Positions 7,926-15,515 of a stretch of DNA of 18,907 nt are shown one piece after another. Every line of letters starts with the position of its first letter. Positions within the stretch are counted from its first letter, which is position 1. A model generated the notes under the pieces. The model saw nothing but the letters and a program-made list of their open reading frames with translations, made no database searches and was not told the origin of the DNA. Source of the stretch: JBFHNV01 sp965365655. Lineage in GTDB: Bacteria > Pseudomonadota > Gammaproteobacteria > HK1. A program made the position numbers and the translations under genes. Where the stretch lies: positions 1-18,907 of the forward strand of contig CBDUCN010000062.1 of assembly GCA_965365655.1 (NCBI GenBank). Reading direction: 5' to 3'.

Positions 7926-7967
7926 GCGTCGCATGGCACGGTCTCCGCGGGGAACCGTGCGCGACGC
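7926..7967. promoter_or_regulatory. Long imperfect stem-loop upstream of the lactonase-like gene
   Basis: Two consecutive perfect 7-bp arms pair across an 11-nt loop: GCGTCGC (7926-7932) with GCGACGC (7961-7967), and GCACGGT (7936-7942) with ACCGTGC (7954-7960), separated on one side by a 3-nt ATG bulge. It lies 51-92 bp before the lactonase-like start and about 190 bp after the stop of the flavoprotein gene transcribed toward it. It could act as a Rho-independent-like barrier, a 5' leader structure or an operator. No T-tract follows on the minus strand. Confidence 0.4.
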
Positions 7968-8156
7968 GCCGGCGCGGCCGGGCCCGGGCCCGGCGCGCCC
8001 GTTCGCGGCACGCGCGGGCCGGCCCGCTGCCGCGAGGATCGCGTCCGGACGGCGGGACGGCTCCGCGAGGCGTTGCCGCGGCTCGGTGCCGCGCCCGCGC
8101 GGCGCTCCCGCGCGTCGTTGCCTGTGCGCCGTGCCGCGCCCGCGGCGGGGCAGCGC

Positions 8157-9635
8157 CTACGCGCGGGCCGCGTTCGCGCCGGCGACGCGGCCCGACACGA
8201 AGGCCCACCCCAGGTGGTGGCCGTGCCCCTCCAGCAGCAGGCCGCCCTGGCCGTTCGCGCCGGCCGCGAACAGGCCCGGGATCGCGGCGCCGCGCGCGTC
8301 CAGCACCTCGAGCGCGTCGCTCACCGCGAGCCCGCCTTCGGTGAACGGCACGTACGCGCGCACCGGGCCGAGCACGTGGAACGGGGGCGCCGTCAGCGCC
8401 GGGCGCGCGCCGCGCGCGTCGCGGTCGGCGTTCCAGTCGTTCACCGTGCGCGCCAGCGCGCCGCCGTCGAGCCCGGCCTTCGCGGCCGCCCCCGCGACGC
8501 TGGAGGCCGCGTGGAACACGTCGCCGCGGGTGCGCCGGTAATCGTCCAGGTACGCGTACGCGATCCCCGGGGCGGTGGACACGAAGTGCGGCCACGCGGC
8601 GAAGCGCGCCGCGATCGCGCCGTCGAACACGACGAAGGCCTCGCCGCCCGCGCGCGCCGCGGTCGCGTGGGCCGGGCGCTCGCGCTCGTCGCAGAAGCGC
8701 CGGGCGCCGCGGTCGACGAGGATCGCGCCGGCATCCAGCAGCTCCCGCGACAGGCCCAGCGCGGTGGTCAGGAAGCGCATCACGAACGGGCGCACCAGCG
8801 CGCGCGGCAGGCGCTCGAACCCGACGCGCAGCGCGTGCGCCAGCATCGGACTCGACGGCAGGTCGTGCAGCCACGGGCGCGACGGCGGCGGCACGAAGCG
8901 CAGCACCGGGCCGCGCACCAGGTCGCCGTTGACCACGACGCCGCCCGCGTCCCGGCCGAGGCGAAGCCCGTCGCCGGTGGCGCCCGGGTTCACCGGCGCG
9001 AGGCGCGCGGCCGCGTCGCTCGCGAGCTCCGCGAGCAGCGCGGGGCTCGCGCTGTAGTCGCCGCCGGCCAGCACGACCGCGCCGGCGCGCAGCTCCTGCT
9101 CGTCGCCCGAGGCCTGCTGCACGCGCACCCCGGTGACGCGGCCCGCCTCGCGCAGCAGCGACGTGACCCGCGCGCCGGTGCGCAGCGCGACGCCCAGCGC
9201 GCGCGCCCGCCGGCCCAGCCGATCGGGGAACGCGCGCGAGCTCGGAAGCACGTTGTGCATGCGCGCGACGCGGTGCGGCGGCTCCGGCATCGGGCCCGTG
9301 AACACGAGGCCCATCCCGCACAGCCAGTCGAAGGTCTCGCCGATGCGGTCCACCAGCAGCCGGCGCAGCACCCGGTTGTCGCGGTTCGCGAGCGGGCCGG
9401 CGAGCCGCTCCAGGTCGGCGTAGTGATCGTCCGGCGAGTCGCGGATCCCGGCCCGGCGCTGGTGCGGGGAGCCGTTCACGGAGATCGAGCCCACCGACCA
9501 CGCGGTGCTGCCGCCGGGCCGCGGGTCCTTCTCGAGCAGCACCACGCGCGCGCCGGCGCCGCGGGCCTCGATCGCGGCCGCCAGCCCGGCCCCGCCGGCG
9601 CCGACGACCAGCACGTCGGCCGGCGCGGGGCTCAT
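8157..9635 (-). CDS. FAD-dependent oxidoreductase, FAD_binding_2 / fumarate-reductase flavoprotein-like
   Basis: 492 aa. The N-terminus has the Rossmann GAGGAGLAAAIEA motif, followed by an LLEKDPRPGGSTAWS segment and a conserved AGIRDSPDDHYADL stretch. The C-terminus has the second FAD-contact region, GLFAAGANGQGG and then GHHLGWAFVSGRVAG. This is the architecture of soluble fumarate reductases, urocanate reductase and 3-ketosteroid-delta1-dehydrogenases. No signal peptide, cytochrome domain or FMN-binding domain is attached, so the electron partner is unknown. The ATG at 9633-9635 immediately precedes the dinucleotide fold; the longer open frame to 9707 is Arg-rich and unlikely to be translated. 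A 223-bp gap separates it from the decarboxylase/racemase-like gene upstream. It probably dehydrogenates or reduces an alkenoic or cyclic ketone substrate, which cannot be named. Confidence 0.85.
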   Translation of the reverse strand: MSPAPADVLVVGAGGAGLAAAIEARGAGARVVLLEKDPRPGGSTAWSVGSISVNGSPHQRRAGIRDSPDDHYADLERLAGPLANRDNRVLRRLLVDRIGETFDWLCGMGLVFTGPMPEPPHRVARMHNVLPSSRAFPDRLGRRARALGVALRTGARVTSLLREAGRVTGVRVQQASGDEQELRAGAVVLAGGDYSASPALLAELASDAAARLAPVNPGATGDGLRLGRDAGGVVVNGDLVRGPVLRFVPPPSRPWLHDLPSSPMLAHALRVGFERLPRALVRPFVMRFLTTALGLSRELLDAGAILVDRGARRFCDERERPAHATAARAGGEAFVVFDGAIAARFAAWPHFVSTAPGIAYAYLDDYRRTRGDVFHAASSVAGAAAKAGLDGGALARTVNDWNADRDARGARPALTAPPFHVLGPVRAYVPFTEGGLAVSDALEVLDARGAAIPGLFAAGANGQGGLLLEGHGHHLGWAFVSGRVAGANAARA

Positions 9636-9858
9636 GCGGCGTCGCGCGGTCGCCCGGCGCCGCGCTGCGCGAGGCGAACGGGGGCGCCGGCCGCGCTCAC
9701 GCGGCACGTGGCGCGCGACGCGACGGGCGACGCCGTCAGGCGCCGCCGATGCAAGGCCTGCGGCCGGGTCCGTCCGGCGCCGGAAGCGCGACCCGCCGGC
9801 GGCGGCCGGCCCGGTCCGGGTCCGGCCGCACGGCGCGCCGCGGCGCGTGCCGGCGGGC

Positions 9859-10596
9859 TCACGCGGCGTCGGCGATGTGGCGGTCCAGCAGCCGGCCGGC
9901 CCCCGTCAGCGGCCGCGTCCAGCCGAGCCGCCGCAGGCACGCCCACAGGCTCGCCTGCGTGGTGGACACCACGGGCTTGCCCAGCTCCGCCTCCAGCGGC
10001 TCGATGGCCTCCATGCTGACCCAGTTGGTGCACGCGAGCACCAGCGCGTCCGCGTCGGGACGGTCCGCGCGCCGGCCCGCGTCCAGCGCCGTGTCCGGCC
10101 CGAGCCGGCCCACCTCGAGGTTGTCCACGTAGCCGAGCCCCAAGCTGTTCACGACGCGAAAGCCGTTCGCGTCCAGGAACGCGGCCGCCACCGCGTTCAC
10201 CGCGTCGTCGTACGCGGCGGCCAGCGCGACCCGCCTCGCGCCGATCGCGGCCAGCGCCTCGAGCAGCGCGGTGGAGGTCGTCGTCGCGGGCTTGCCGCTG
10301 GCCCGCTCGATGCGCCCGCTGACCTCGCGGTCGTAGCCGACGCCCTTCAGGAAGCTGGGCGCGGTGGCGCCGAGCAGGATCAGGTCCACGTCCGCGCTCG
10401 CGAGCTTGCGCGATTCCTCCTCCAGCGGCCGCAGGATCTCGACGATGGACTGCGCGGCGATGCGCGTCAGCGGCAGCCGCCCGACGTGCAGCGAGATGTC
10501 CGCCGGCAGTGCGGCCGCGAACTCGCGCTCCACGGTGGTGTTCGACGACGGCACCAGGACGCCGAGGCGGCGAGAGGGCGCGGCGGGTGCGGTCAT
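9859..10596 (-). CDS. Asp/Glu racemase superfamily protein, arylmalonate decarboxylase / maleate isomerase-like
   Basis: 245 aa, about the AMDase and maleate cis-trans isomerase size. The first strand carries the group signature VLVPSSNTTVE (13-23). Two-cysteine members (maleate isomerase, Glu racemase) have a first catalytic Cys in the loop that here reads LLGATAPSF; the equivalent residue is Ala77. The second cysteine is present as Cys189 in LACTNW. Arylmalonate decarboxylase likewise has only the second cysteine, and the segments STALLEALAAIGARRVALAAAYDDAVN and SFLKG resemble AMDase as I remember it, with Tyr129 near AMDase's active-site Tyr. A proton-transfer decarboxylase acting on a disubstituted malonate is therefore more likely than a racemase (inference). 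The start has an excellent GGGAGG (minus strand, 10601-10606) five bases upstream. Confidence 0.8.
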   Translation of the reverse strand: MTAPAAPSRRLGVLVPSSNTTVEREFAAALPADISLHVGRLPLTRIAAQSIVEILRPLEEESRKLASADVDLILLGATAPSFLKGVGYDREVSGRIERASGKPATTTSTALLEALAAIGARRVALAAAYDDAVNAVAAAFLDANGFRVVNSLGLGYVDNLEVGRLGPDTALDAGRRADRPDADALVLACTNWVSMEAIEPLEAELGKPVVSTTQASLWACLRRLGWTRPLTGAGRLLDRHIADAA

Positions 10597-10812
10597 CTGG
10601 CCTCCCGTGGGGCGCGAGCGGGGCCGTTCCCGCCCCGGCCGCGCGCCGGTTGAAGTCCGTTCGCGGGCGGGAAGCTTCGTCGCGCGCCCGCCCGGGTCCG
10701 GGACGAAGAATGTGCCGGCAGCATCGCGGCACGCAAGCCGCCTGGCGGGCGCAGGCGCGGGCCCCCTGAGGCCGCTGAGGACGACGCCCCACCCGGGAAG
10801 GCGGACGGGCGC

Positions 10813-11066
10813 GGTCGGCGCGGCCCCCGGCCGTCGGTGCTCGCCGCGAGCGGTGCGGTGCCGGGCGCGCCTCGGACCCGAGGGCGGCCGCCGGTCGGCG
10901 CAGCCCCCGGCCGTCGGTGCACGCGGCTCGCCGCGACCGGTGTCGCGCCGGGCGCGCCTCGGACCCGGGGGCGGCCTCCGGTCGGCGCGGCCCCCGGCCG
11001 TCGATTCACCCGGCTCGCGGCGACCGGTGCGGCGGCGAGCGCGCCTCGGACCCGGGGGCGGCCCCG
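10813..11066. repeat. 87-bp tandem repeat, about three copies
   Basis: Copies begin at each GGTCGGCG: 10813-10892 (80 bp, missing 7 bp relative to the others), 10893-10979 (87 bp) and 10980-11066 (87 bp). The strongest shared blocks are CCCCCGGCCGTCG and CGCGCCTCGGACCCG; the latter recurs at 10868, 10955 and 11042. Copies 2 and 3 differ at about 11 of 87 positions, so the array is not recent. Each unit contains short GGCC/GGCC dyads. Function is unknown. Confidence 0.85.
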
Positions 11067-11128
11067 CAGGCGCCCACCGCGTGGCGCCGCCCGCGCGGCG
11101 GGCGGCAGCCGGCACGCGGCCGGCGTGA

Positions 11129-11134
11129 GATAAT
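11129..11134 (+). promoter_or_regulatory. Possible -10 element for the kinase-sensor operon
   Basis: GATAAT matches the sigma-70 -10 consensus at five of six positions. It sits in a rare AT-rich patch (11128-11141) 29 bp before the kinase ATG. No good -35 hexamer is seen 16-18 bp upstream, so activator dependence or another sigma factor is possible. Confidence 0.3.
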
Positions 11135-11162
11135 TGCCTATTCCGCTCCGGACCGTTTCGGC

Positions 11163-12653
11163 ATGGCCCCGCACCGCCAGCAGTCGCTTCCCGCCGGCAT
11201 CGACATCGACGGCTTCGCGATCCGGCGCGTGATCGGCACGGGCGGCTTCGGCATCACGTACCTGGCCTTCGACACCAGCCTCGAGCGGCCGGTGGCCATC
11301 AAGGAGTACTGCCCGCACGACATCGCGCGCCGCGGCGACGAGGACACGACCCTGCAGCCGGCGCACCCGGACGTGCGCGACGCGTACGAGTACGGCCTCG
11401 GCCGCTTCCTCGACGAGGCGCGCACCCTCGCCCGCTTCCACCACCCGAGCATCGTTCGCGTGCACCGTTTCCTGAAGGCGAACGGCACCGCGTACCTGAT
11501 CATGGAGTTCGAGGAGGGCAGGACCCTGCACCGGGTGCTCGAGCAGGGCCCGCGGCTGGACGAGCAGCGGCTGCTGCACCTGCTGCTGCCGCTGCTCGAG
11601 GGCCTCGAGATGGTGCACGAGGAGAGCTTCCTGCACCGCGACATCAAGCCCGCCAACATCGTGATGCGCGAGCGGGGCACGCCGGTGCTGCTGGACTTCG
11701 GCGCGGCGCGCATGGCGCTCGAGGCGCAGGAGGGCGACCTCACGGTGATGCTGACGCCGGGCTACGCGCCGCTCGAGCAGTACAGCTCGACCGATCAGCA
11801 GGGCCCGTGGTCCGACATCTACGCGCTGGGCGCGACCGCGTATCACTGCATGACCGGCACCGCGCCGCCGTCGGCCACCGACCGCATCGCCCGCGTGCAC
11901 ACCAGCCGCCCGGACCCCGTCCCCGAGACGCTGCGCCCGCTCGCCGGCACCTACAGCAACCTGCTGCTGGAGACGGTGCTGTGGATGCTGGAGCCGGTCG
12001 CCGCGCGGCGACCCCAGAGCGCCGGCGAGCTGGTGCGGGCGCTGCGCCCGATGCACGGCATCGCCGCGTACCGGCACGACCGCGCGGACGACGACGACGG
12101 CCCGGCCACGCGGGTCGCCGCGGACTTCGTGCCGACGCCGGCGCTGACCCGGGGCCTGGAGGCGGAGCTGTGCCGCCACGCGGGGCGGATCGGACAGCGC
12201 GTGGTCGCGCCGGCGGTCGCCCAGGCGACGCGCTTCGAGGAGCTGGTCGAGCACCTCGCGGGCTTCGTGCTCGATCCGGGGGCCGAGGCGGAGTTCCGGG
12301 CCGCGGCGCGCACGCTGCGCGAGGACCCGGCGACCGCCGCCGGTACCGGGGGGCCGGGCTCGGGAGCGCCGCGGGCACCGGCACGGACCACCGTCGCAGA
12401 GGATCCTGACATTGCGCAGGACGGGTACACCGCCGCGCCGGCGCCATCCCGCCCGCCCACGACGCGCAGCCTGCACGACGAGGTGGTGCGCCATGCCGAG
12501 CACCACCTGGCCGAGCTCATCGGCCCCATCGCGAGCCTGCTGGTGGAGCAGGCGGCCGGCCAGGCGACGACCCGCGAGCAGTTCCTGGACCTGCTCGCGG
12601 AGGAGCTGGACGACGAGGCCGAGCGCAAGGCGTTCCTCGCGCGCGTCAAGTAG
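11163..12653 (+). CDS. Cytoplasmic Ser/Thr protein kinase with duplicated C-terminal domain
   Basis: 496 aa. The kinase domain (about 18-295) has all core elements: glycine loop GTGGFG (25-30), Lys47 in VAIKEY, alpha-C Glu85, HRDIKPAN with Asp160, Lys162 and Asn165, DFG at 178-180, and an activation segment ending YAPLEQY (201-207). The VAIKEYCP form is typical of proteobacterial Hanks-type kinases. No transmembrane segment or PASTA domain is present. After an Asp-rich linker, residues about 326-383 and 437-496 are two related helical units (compare RIGQRVVAPAVAQAT with ELIGPIASLLVEQAA). They resemble the small C-terminal domain of some kinases and response regulators, which I recall as DUF8082. 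They are separated by a Pro/Ala/Thr-rich linker (about 386-435). A haem sensor with HAMP but no output domain follows 54 bp later on the same strand. The two probably form one signalling unit (inference). Confidence 0.9.
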   Translation: MAPHRQQSLPAGIDIDGFAIRRVIGTGGFGITYLAFDTSLERPVAIKEYCPHDIARRGDEDTTLQPAHPDVRDAYEYGLGRFLDEARTLARFHHPSIVRVHRFLKANGTAYLIMEFEEGRTLHRVLEQGPRLDEQRLLHLLLPLLEGLEMVHEESFLHRDIKPANIVMRERGTPVLLDFGAARMALEAQEGDLTVMLTPGYAPLEQYSSTDQQGPWSDIYALGATAYHCMTGTAPPSATDRIARVHTSRPDPVPETLRPLAGTYSNLLLETVLWMLEPVAARRPQSAGELVRALRPMHGIAAYRHDRADDDDGPATRVAADFVPTPALTRGLEAELCRHAGRIGQRVVAPAVAQATRFEELVEHLAGFVLDPGAEAEFRAAARTLREDPATAAGTGGPGSGAPRAPARTTVAEDPDIAQDGYTAAPAPSRPPTTRSLHDEVVRHAEHHLAELIGPIASLLVEQAAGQATTREQFLDLLAEELDDEAERKAFLARVK

Positions 12654-12707
12654 TACTCTTGCGGGTACGGCCGGCGGCTTTGGCGGCCATTCAGCGCAGG
12701 AGCCACG

Positions 12708-13598
12708 ATGAAGCTCGTCACCAAGTTCAATCTCGTCGTCGTCGCGGTGTTCGTCCTCGGACTCGCGGTCACCGCGTGGAGCTCGTGGACCATCCTGCAG
12801 GCCAACGCGCGCGAGGAGATCGCCGAGCGCGCCGGGCTGATGATGGAGGCGGCGCTCGCGACCCGCAGCTACACCATCACCGAGATCGCGCCGCTGGTGC
12901 GCCCGCACATGACGCAGAGCTTCCACGCGCAGACCGTGCCGGCCTACGCGGCCACCCAGACCTTCGAGTTCCTGCGCAGGACGCACGGCGAGTACAGCTA
13001 CAAGGAGGCCACCCTGAACCCGACCAACCCGCGGGATCGCGCGACGGACTGGGAGGCGGACATCGTCACGGCGTTCCGCAACGACGAGGCCCTGCACGAG
13101 ATCACGGGCGTGCGCGACACGCCCACCGGGCCGTCGCTGTACCTCGCGCGGCCGATCCGCATCACCAACGAGGCCTGCCTGGGCTGCCACAGCACGCCGG
13201 ACGCGGCGCCCGCGGTGATGGTCGCGAGCTACGGCACCGCGAACGGCTTCGGCTGGCAGCTGAACGAGGTCGTCGGTGCGCAGGTGGTGTCGGTCCCGAT
13301 GGCGGTGCCGATCGCCCACGCGCAGCGCGCGTTCGTGACCTTCATGTCGACGCTGCTGGGCGTGTTCGCGCTGATCATCGTCGCGCTGAACGTGCTGCTG
13401 CGCCGGGTGGTGATCACGCCGGTGAAGCGCATGGCGGAGATCGCCGACCAGGTCAGCAAGGGCCAGGCCGACGCGCCCGAGTTCCAGGTCGAGGGCGAGG
13501 ACGAGATCGCGGTCCTCGGGCGCTCGTTCGGGCGCATGCGGCGCAGCCTCGAGAAGGCGATCGCGATGCTGCGCAAGCCGACGACGCGCCGCGCCTGA
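12708..13598 (+). CDS. Membrane c-type-haem sensor: Tll0287-like (DUF3365) domain plus HAMP
   Basis: 296 aa. Layout: one TM helix (about 8-30), a periplasmic Tll0287-like domain (about 33-205), a second TM helix (about 209-231) and a HAMP domain (about 232-285) ending almost at the C-terminus. The periplasmic domain carries CLGCH (Cys157, Cys160, His161), a classical covalent haem c site, positioned as in DUF3365 proteins. Family knowledge: such domains are proposed redox or gas sensors and usually sit in front of histidine kinases, cyclases or chemotaxis signalling domains. Here nothing follows HAMP except about ten residues, so output must come from another protein. The Ser/Thr kinase 54 bp upstream is the obvious candidate. 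AGGAG (12698-12702) supports the start. Convergent with the next gene, with a 10-bp gap. Confidence 0.88.
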   Translation: MKLVTKFNLVVVAVFVLGLAVTAWSSWTILQANAREEIAERAGLMMEAALATRSYTITEIAPLVRPHMTQSFHAQTVPAYAATQTFEFLRRTHGEYSYKEATLNPTNPRDRATDWEADIVTAFRNDEALHEITGVRDTPTGPSLYLARPIRITNEACLGCHSTPDAAPAVMVASYGTANGFGWQLNEVVGAQVVSVPMAVPIAHAQRAFVTFMSTLLGVFALIIVALNVLLRRVVITPVKRMAEIADQVSKGQADAPEFQVEGEDEIAVLGRSFGRMRRSLEKAIAMLRKPTTRRA

Positions 13599-13608
13599 CC
13601 GGTCGGCG

Positions 13609-14619
13609 CTACTCCATCGCGATCGCGATCTTCCCGACGTGCCCCGCCTGCGCGAGGTGGCGGTAGGCGTCGCGGAACGCGTCGAACGCGAACACCCGGT
13701 CCACCACCGGCTCCAGCGCCGCGGCCTCCGTCGCCGCGACCAGGGCCTCGAACGCGTCGCGGCTGCCCACCGAGATCGCGTGCAGCGACACGATGCGCCG
13801 GAACGCGTCGGGAAGATCCAGCGTGCCGGTGGTGCCGTCCAGGAACCCGATCAGGCTGATGCTGCCGCCCACGCGCGCCGCCGCGACCGAGCGCGCGACG
13901 TTCCCGCCGCCGACGACGTCGACGACGTGATCGGCGCCGCGCCCTCCGGTGAGCGCGAGCACCTCGCGCGGCCAGTCCGGCGTGCGCCGGTAGTCGATCA
14001 CGGCCTCCGCGCCCAGCGCCCGCGCGCGCGCTGCCTTGGCCTCGCTGCCCGAGGTCGCGATCACGCGCGCGCCGGCGCACACCGCGAGCTGCAGCGCGAA
14101 CAGCGACACGCCGCCGGTGCCCTGCACCACCACGACGTCACCGGGCTTCACCCGCCCCTGCACGAACAGCGCCTGCCACGCGGTGACGCCGGCGATGGGC
14201 AGGCACGCCGCCTGCACCGGCGTCATGTGGCGCGGCGCGCGCACCGCGCTGCGCTCGTGCACGCACACCTGCTCCGCGAGCACGCCGTCCTGCGGCCCGC
14301 CGAGGCGGCGCGCGACCGCCTCCGGGCTCGGCGGCCCGCCCATCCAGTCCATCACGTACAGCGGGCACACGCGGTCGCCCGCGGCGAAGCGGGTCACGCC
14401 CGCGCCCACCGCCTCGACCTCGCCGCAGGCGTCGGACAGCGGCACCACCGGCAGCGGGAAGTCGCCGTAGCTGCCGCGTGCGATCGCGAGGTCGCGGTAG
14501 TTCAGCGTCGCGGCCTGCACGCGCACCAGGATCTCGCCGGGACCGGGCCGCGGCGCCGGGCGCTCGGCGAGCACCAGGCCGTCCAGGCCGCCACGTTCCC
14601 TGAGCTCCACCACCTTCAT
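13609..14619 (-). CDS. MDR-superfamily NAD(P)H oxidoreductase (quinone-oxidoreductase / alcohol-dehydrogenase type, apparently zinc-free)
   Basis: 336 aa, normal for a medium-chain dehydrogenase/reductase. The GroES-like N-terminal half contains AATLNYRDLAIARG and a GDRV strand. The usual zinc-ligand motif GHE is replaced by SDACGEV, so the catalytic zinc site looks absent. The cofactor motif VQGTGGVSLFALQLA is intact, and an ATSGSEAKAARA segment follows the second strand. The protein ends with the usual AGHVGKIAI. The closest functional guess is quinone oxidoreductase or enoyl reductase activity. The ATG is preceded by GAGGAG on the minus strand. It is divergent from yceH across 166 bp and convergent with the haem sensor. 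Confidence 0.85.
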   Translation of the reverse strand: MKVVELRERGGLDGLVLAERPAPRPGPGEILVRVQAATLNYRDLAIARGSYGDFPLPVVPLSDACGEVEAVGAGVTRFAAGDRVCPLYVMDWMGGPPSPEAVARRLGGPQDGVLAEQVCVHERSAVRAPRHMTPVQAACLPIAGVTAWQALFVQGRVKPGDVVVVQGTGGVSLFALQLAVCAGARVIATSGSEAKAARARALGAEAVIDYRRTPDWPREVLALTGGRGADHVVDVVGGGNVARSVAAARVGGSISLIGFLDGTTGTLDLPDAFRRIVSLHAISVGSRDAFEALVAATEAAALEPVVDRVFAFDAFRDAYRHLAQAGHVGKIAIAME

Positions 14620-14701
14620 GCGCACTCCTCCCGCTCGCGTGCGTGCCGGCGCACAGGGTATCGCCGCAGCGGTTGATCCGGGGCGCGCCAGGGCACACGC
14701 T

Positions 14702-14719
14702 TGCCGGACCGTACCGGCA
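14702..14719. promoter_or_regulatory. Dyad in the MDR/yceH divergent promoter region
   Basis: TGCCGG-ACCGTA-CCGGCA has perfect 6-bp arms with a 6-bp spacer, near the middle of the 166-bp divergent intergenic region (14620-14785). It could be an operator shared by both genes. It is short enough to be chance at this base composition. Confidence 0.25.
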
Positions 14720-14785
14720 GCCGAGGAACAGACCGTTGACCGCGACCGACCCCGTTCACGCGCGCCGCCCCCGGGGGGACGGCGC

Positions 14786-15487
14786 ATGAGCAGCATCACG
14801 CTGGACCCGGTGGAGGCCCGCGTGCTGGGCGTGCTGCTCGAGAAGGAGATCACGACGCCGGACGTGTACCCGCTGTCGATCAACGCGACGCTGGCGGGCT
14901 GCAACCAGAAGTCGAGCCGCGAGCCGGTGATGAGCCTGGTCGAGGGCCAGGTGCGCGACGCGCTCGAGAGCCTGGTCGCGAAGACGCTGGTCCGCGAGCA
15001 GGGCAGCGCGGGCGGGCGCACGCGGCGATTCGCCCACCGCATGGACAGCCGGCTGTTCGGCACGCTGCAGTTCTCGCGCGAGGAGCGCGCGGTGCTGTGC
15101 GTGCTGCTGCTGCGCGGCGCGCAGACGCCCGGCGAGATCCGCAGCCGCTGCGGGCGGCTCGCGACGTTCGCCGACGTGCCGGCGGTCGAGCGGGTGCTGG
15201 ACACGCTCGCGGGGCGCGAGGACGGCCCGCACGTGGAAGCGCTGGCGCGCGAGCCCGGCCGGCGCGAGGTGCGCTGGCAGCAGCTGTTCTCGCCGCCGGC
15301 CGAGGGGGCAGCCCGGGCGGCGGCACCCGCGCCCGAGCCCGCGGGCGCGCCGGCGTCCGCGCGCGGCGACGCCGTGGATGCGCTGAGCGATCGGCTCGCG
15401 GCGGTGGAGGCGCGCCTGGATGCGCTCGAGGCCGCCCTCGCGCGGGTCGCGCGCGGCGACGACCCGTCGGGCGATCGCGCGCCGTGA
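14786..15487 (+). CDS. yceH: YceH family protein (DUF480, UPF0502)
   Basis: 233 aa, slightly longer than E. coli YceH (about 215). The hallmark N-terminus LDPVEARVLGVLLEKEITTPDVYPLS (6-31) and CNQKSSREPVMSL (39-51) are unmistakable for DUF480, which folds as tandem winged helices (about 5-85 and 90-175). An Ala/Pro-rich linker follows (about 177-197), then a short coiled coil (about 198-225). The molecular role is not established. Start ATG at 14786 with GGGGGGA (14773-14779) upstream; the longer frame from 14618 is unlikely. The dioxygenase gene follows 28 bp downstream and may be cotranscribed. Confidence 0.92.
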   Translation: MSSITLDPVEARVLGVLLEKEITTPDVYPLSINATLAGCNQKSSREPVMSLVEGQVRDALESLVAKTLVREQGSAGGRTRRFAHRMDSRLFGTLQFSREERAVLCVLLLRGAQTPGEIRSRCGRLATFADVPAVERVLDTLAGREDGPHVEALAREPGRREVRWQQLFSPPAEGAARAAAPAPEPAGAPASARGDAVDALSDRLAAVEARLDALEAALARVARGDDPSGDRAP

Positions 15488-15515
15488 CGTGCCTGCACGC
15501 GACGGCGACGCCACG

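Larger units (their letters stand above)
10597..11162. other. Non-coding region with tandem repeats between decarboxylase-like gene and kinase
   Basis: 566 bp with no credible gene. The left part (10597-10812) holds the GGGAGG ribosome binding site of the minus-strand gene and GC-rich sequence in which I see no motif. The middle (10813-11066) is an 87-bp tandem repeat, listed separately. The right part (11067-11162) is the kinase leader, with the only AT-richer patch in the region. Several frames stay open through the repeat because its period is divisible by three and stop codons are rare at this GC; they have no recognisable protein similarity. Confidence 0.6.

Noticed and set aside
9760..9829. 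Inverted repeat GCGGCCGG / CCGGCCGC in the gap between flavoprotein and decarboxylase-like genes
   Set aside because: The arms are 54 bp apart and made only of G and C in sequence of about 80% GC; chance is the simplest explanation. No gene or other motif is seen in this 223-bp gap.
6033..10019. A 1328-codon open frame on the plus strand crossing three minus-strand genes and their gaps
   Set aside because: It spans unrelated genes and intergenic regions, has no domain signature and consists of low-complexity Arg/Ala-rich sequence.
10837..11133. A short repetitive protein encoded by the 87-bp repeats (29-residue unit)
   Set aside because: Several frames on both strands are open because the period is divisible by three; no ribosome binding site or proper ATG supports one over another.
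10593..13319. A 908-codon minus-strand open frame antisense to the kinase and sensor
   Set aside because: Shadow frame; the plus strand carries all kinase motifs and the CxxCH/HAMP sensor.
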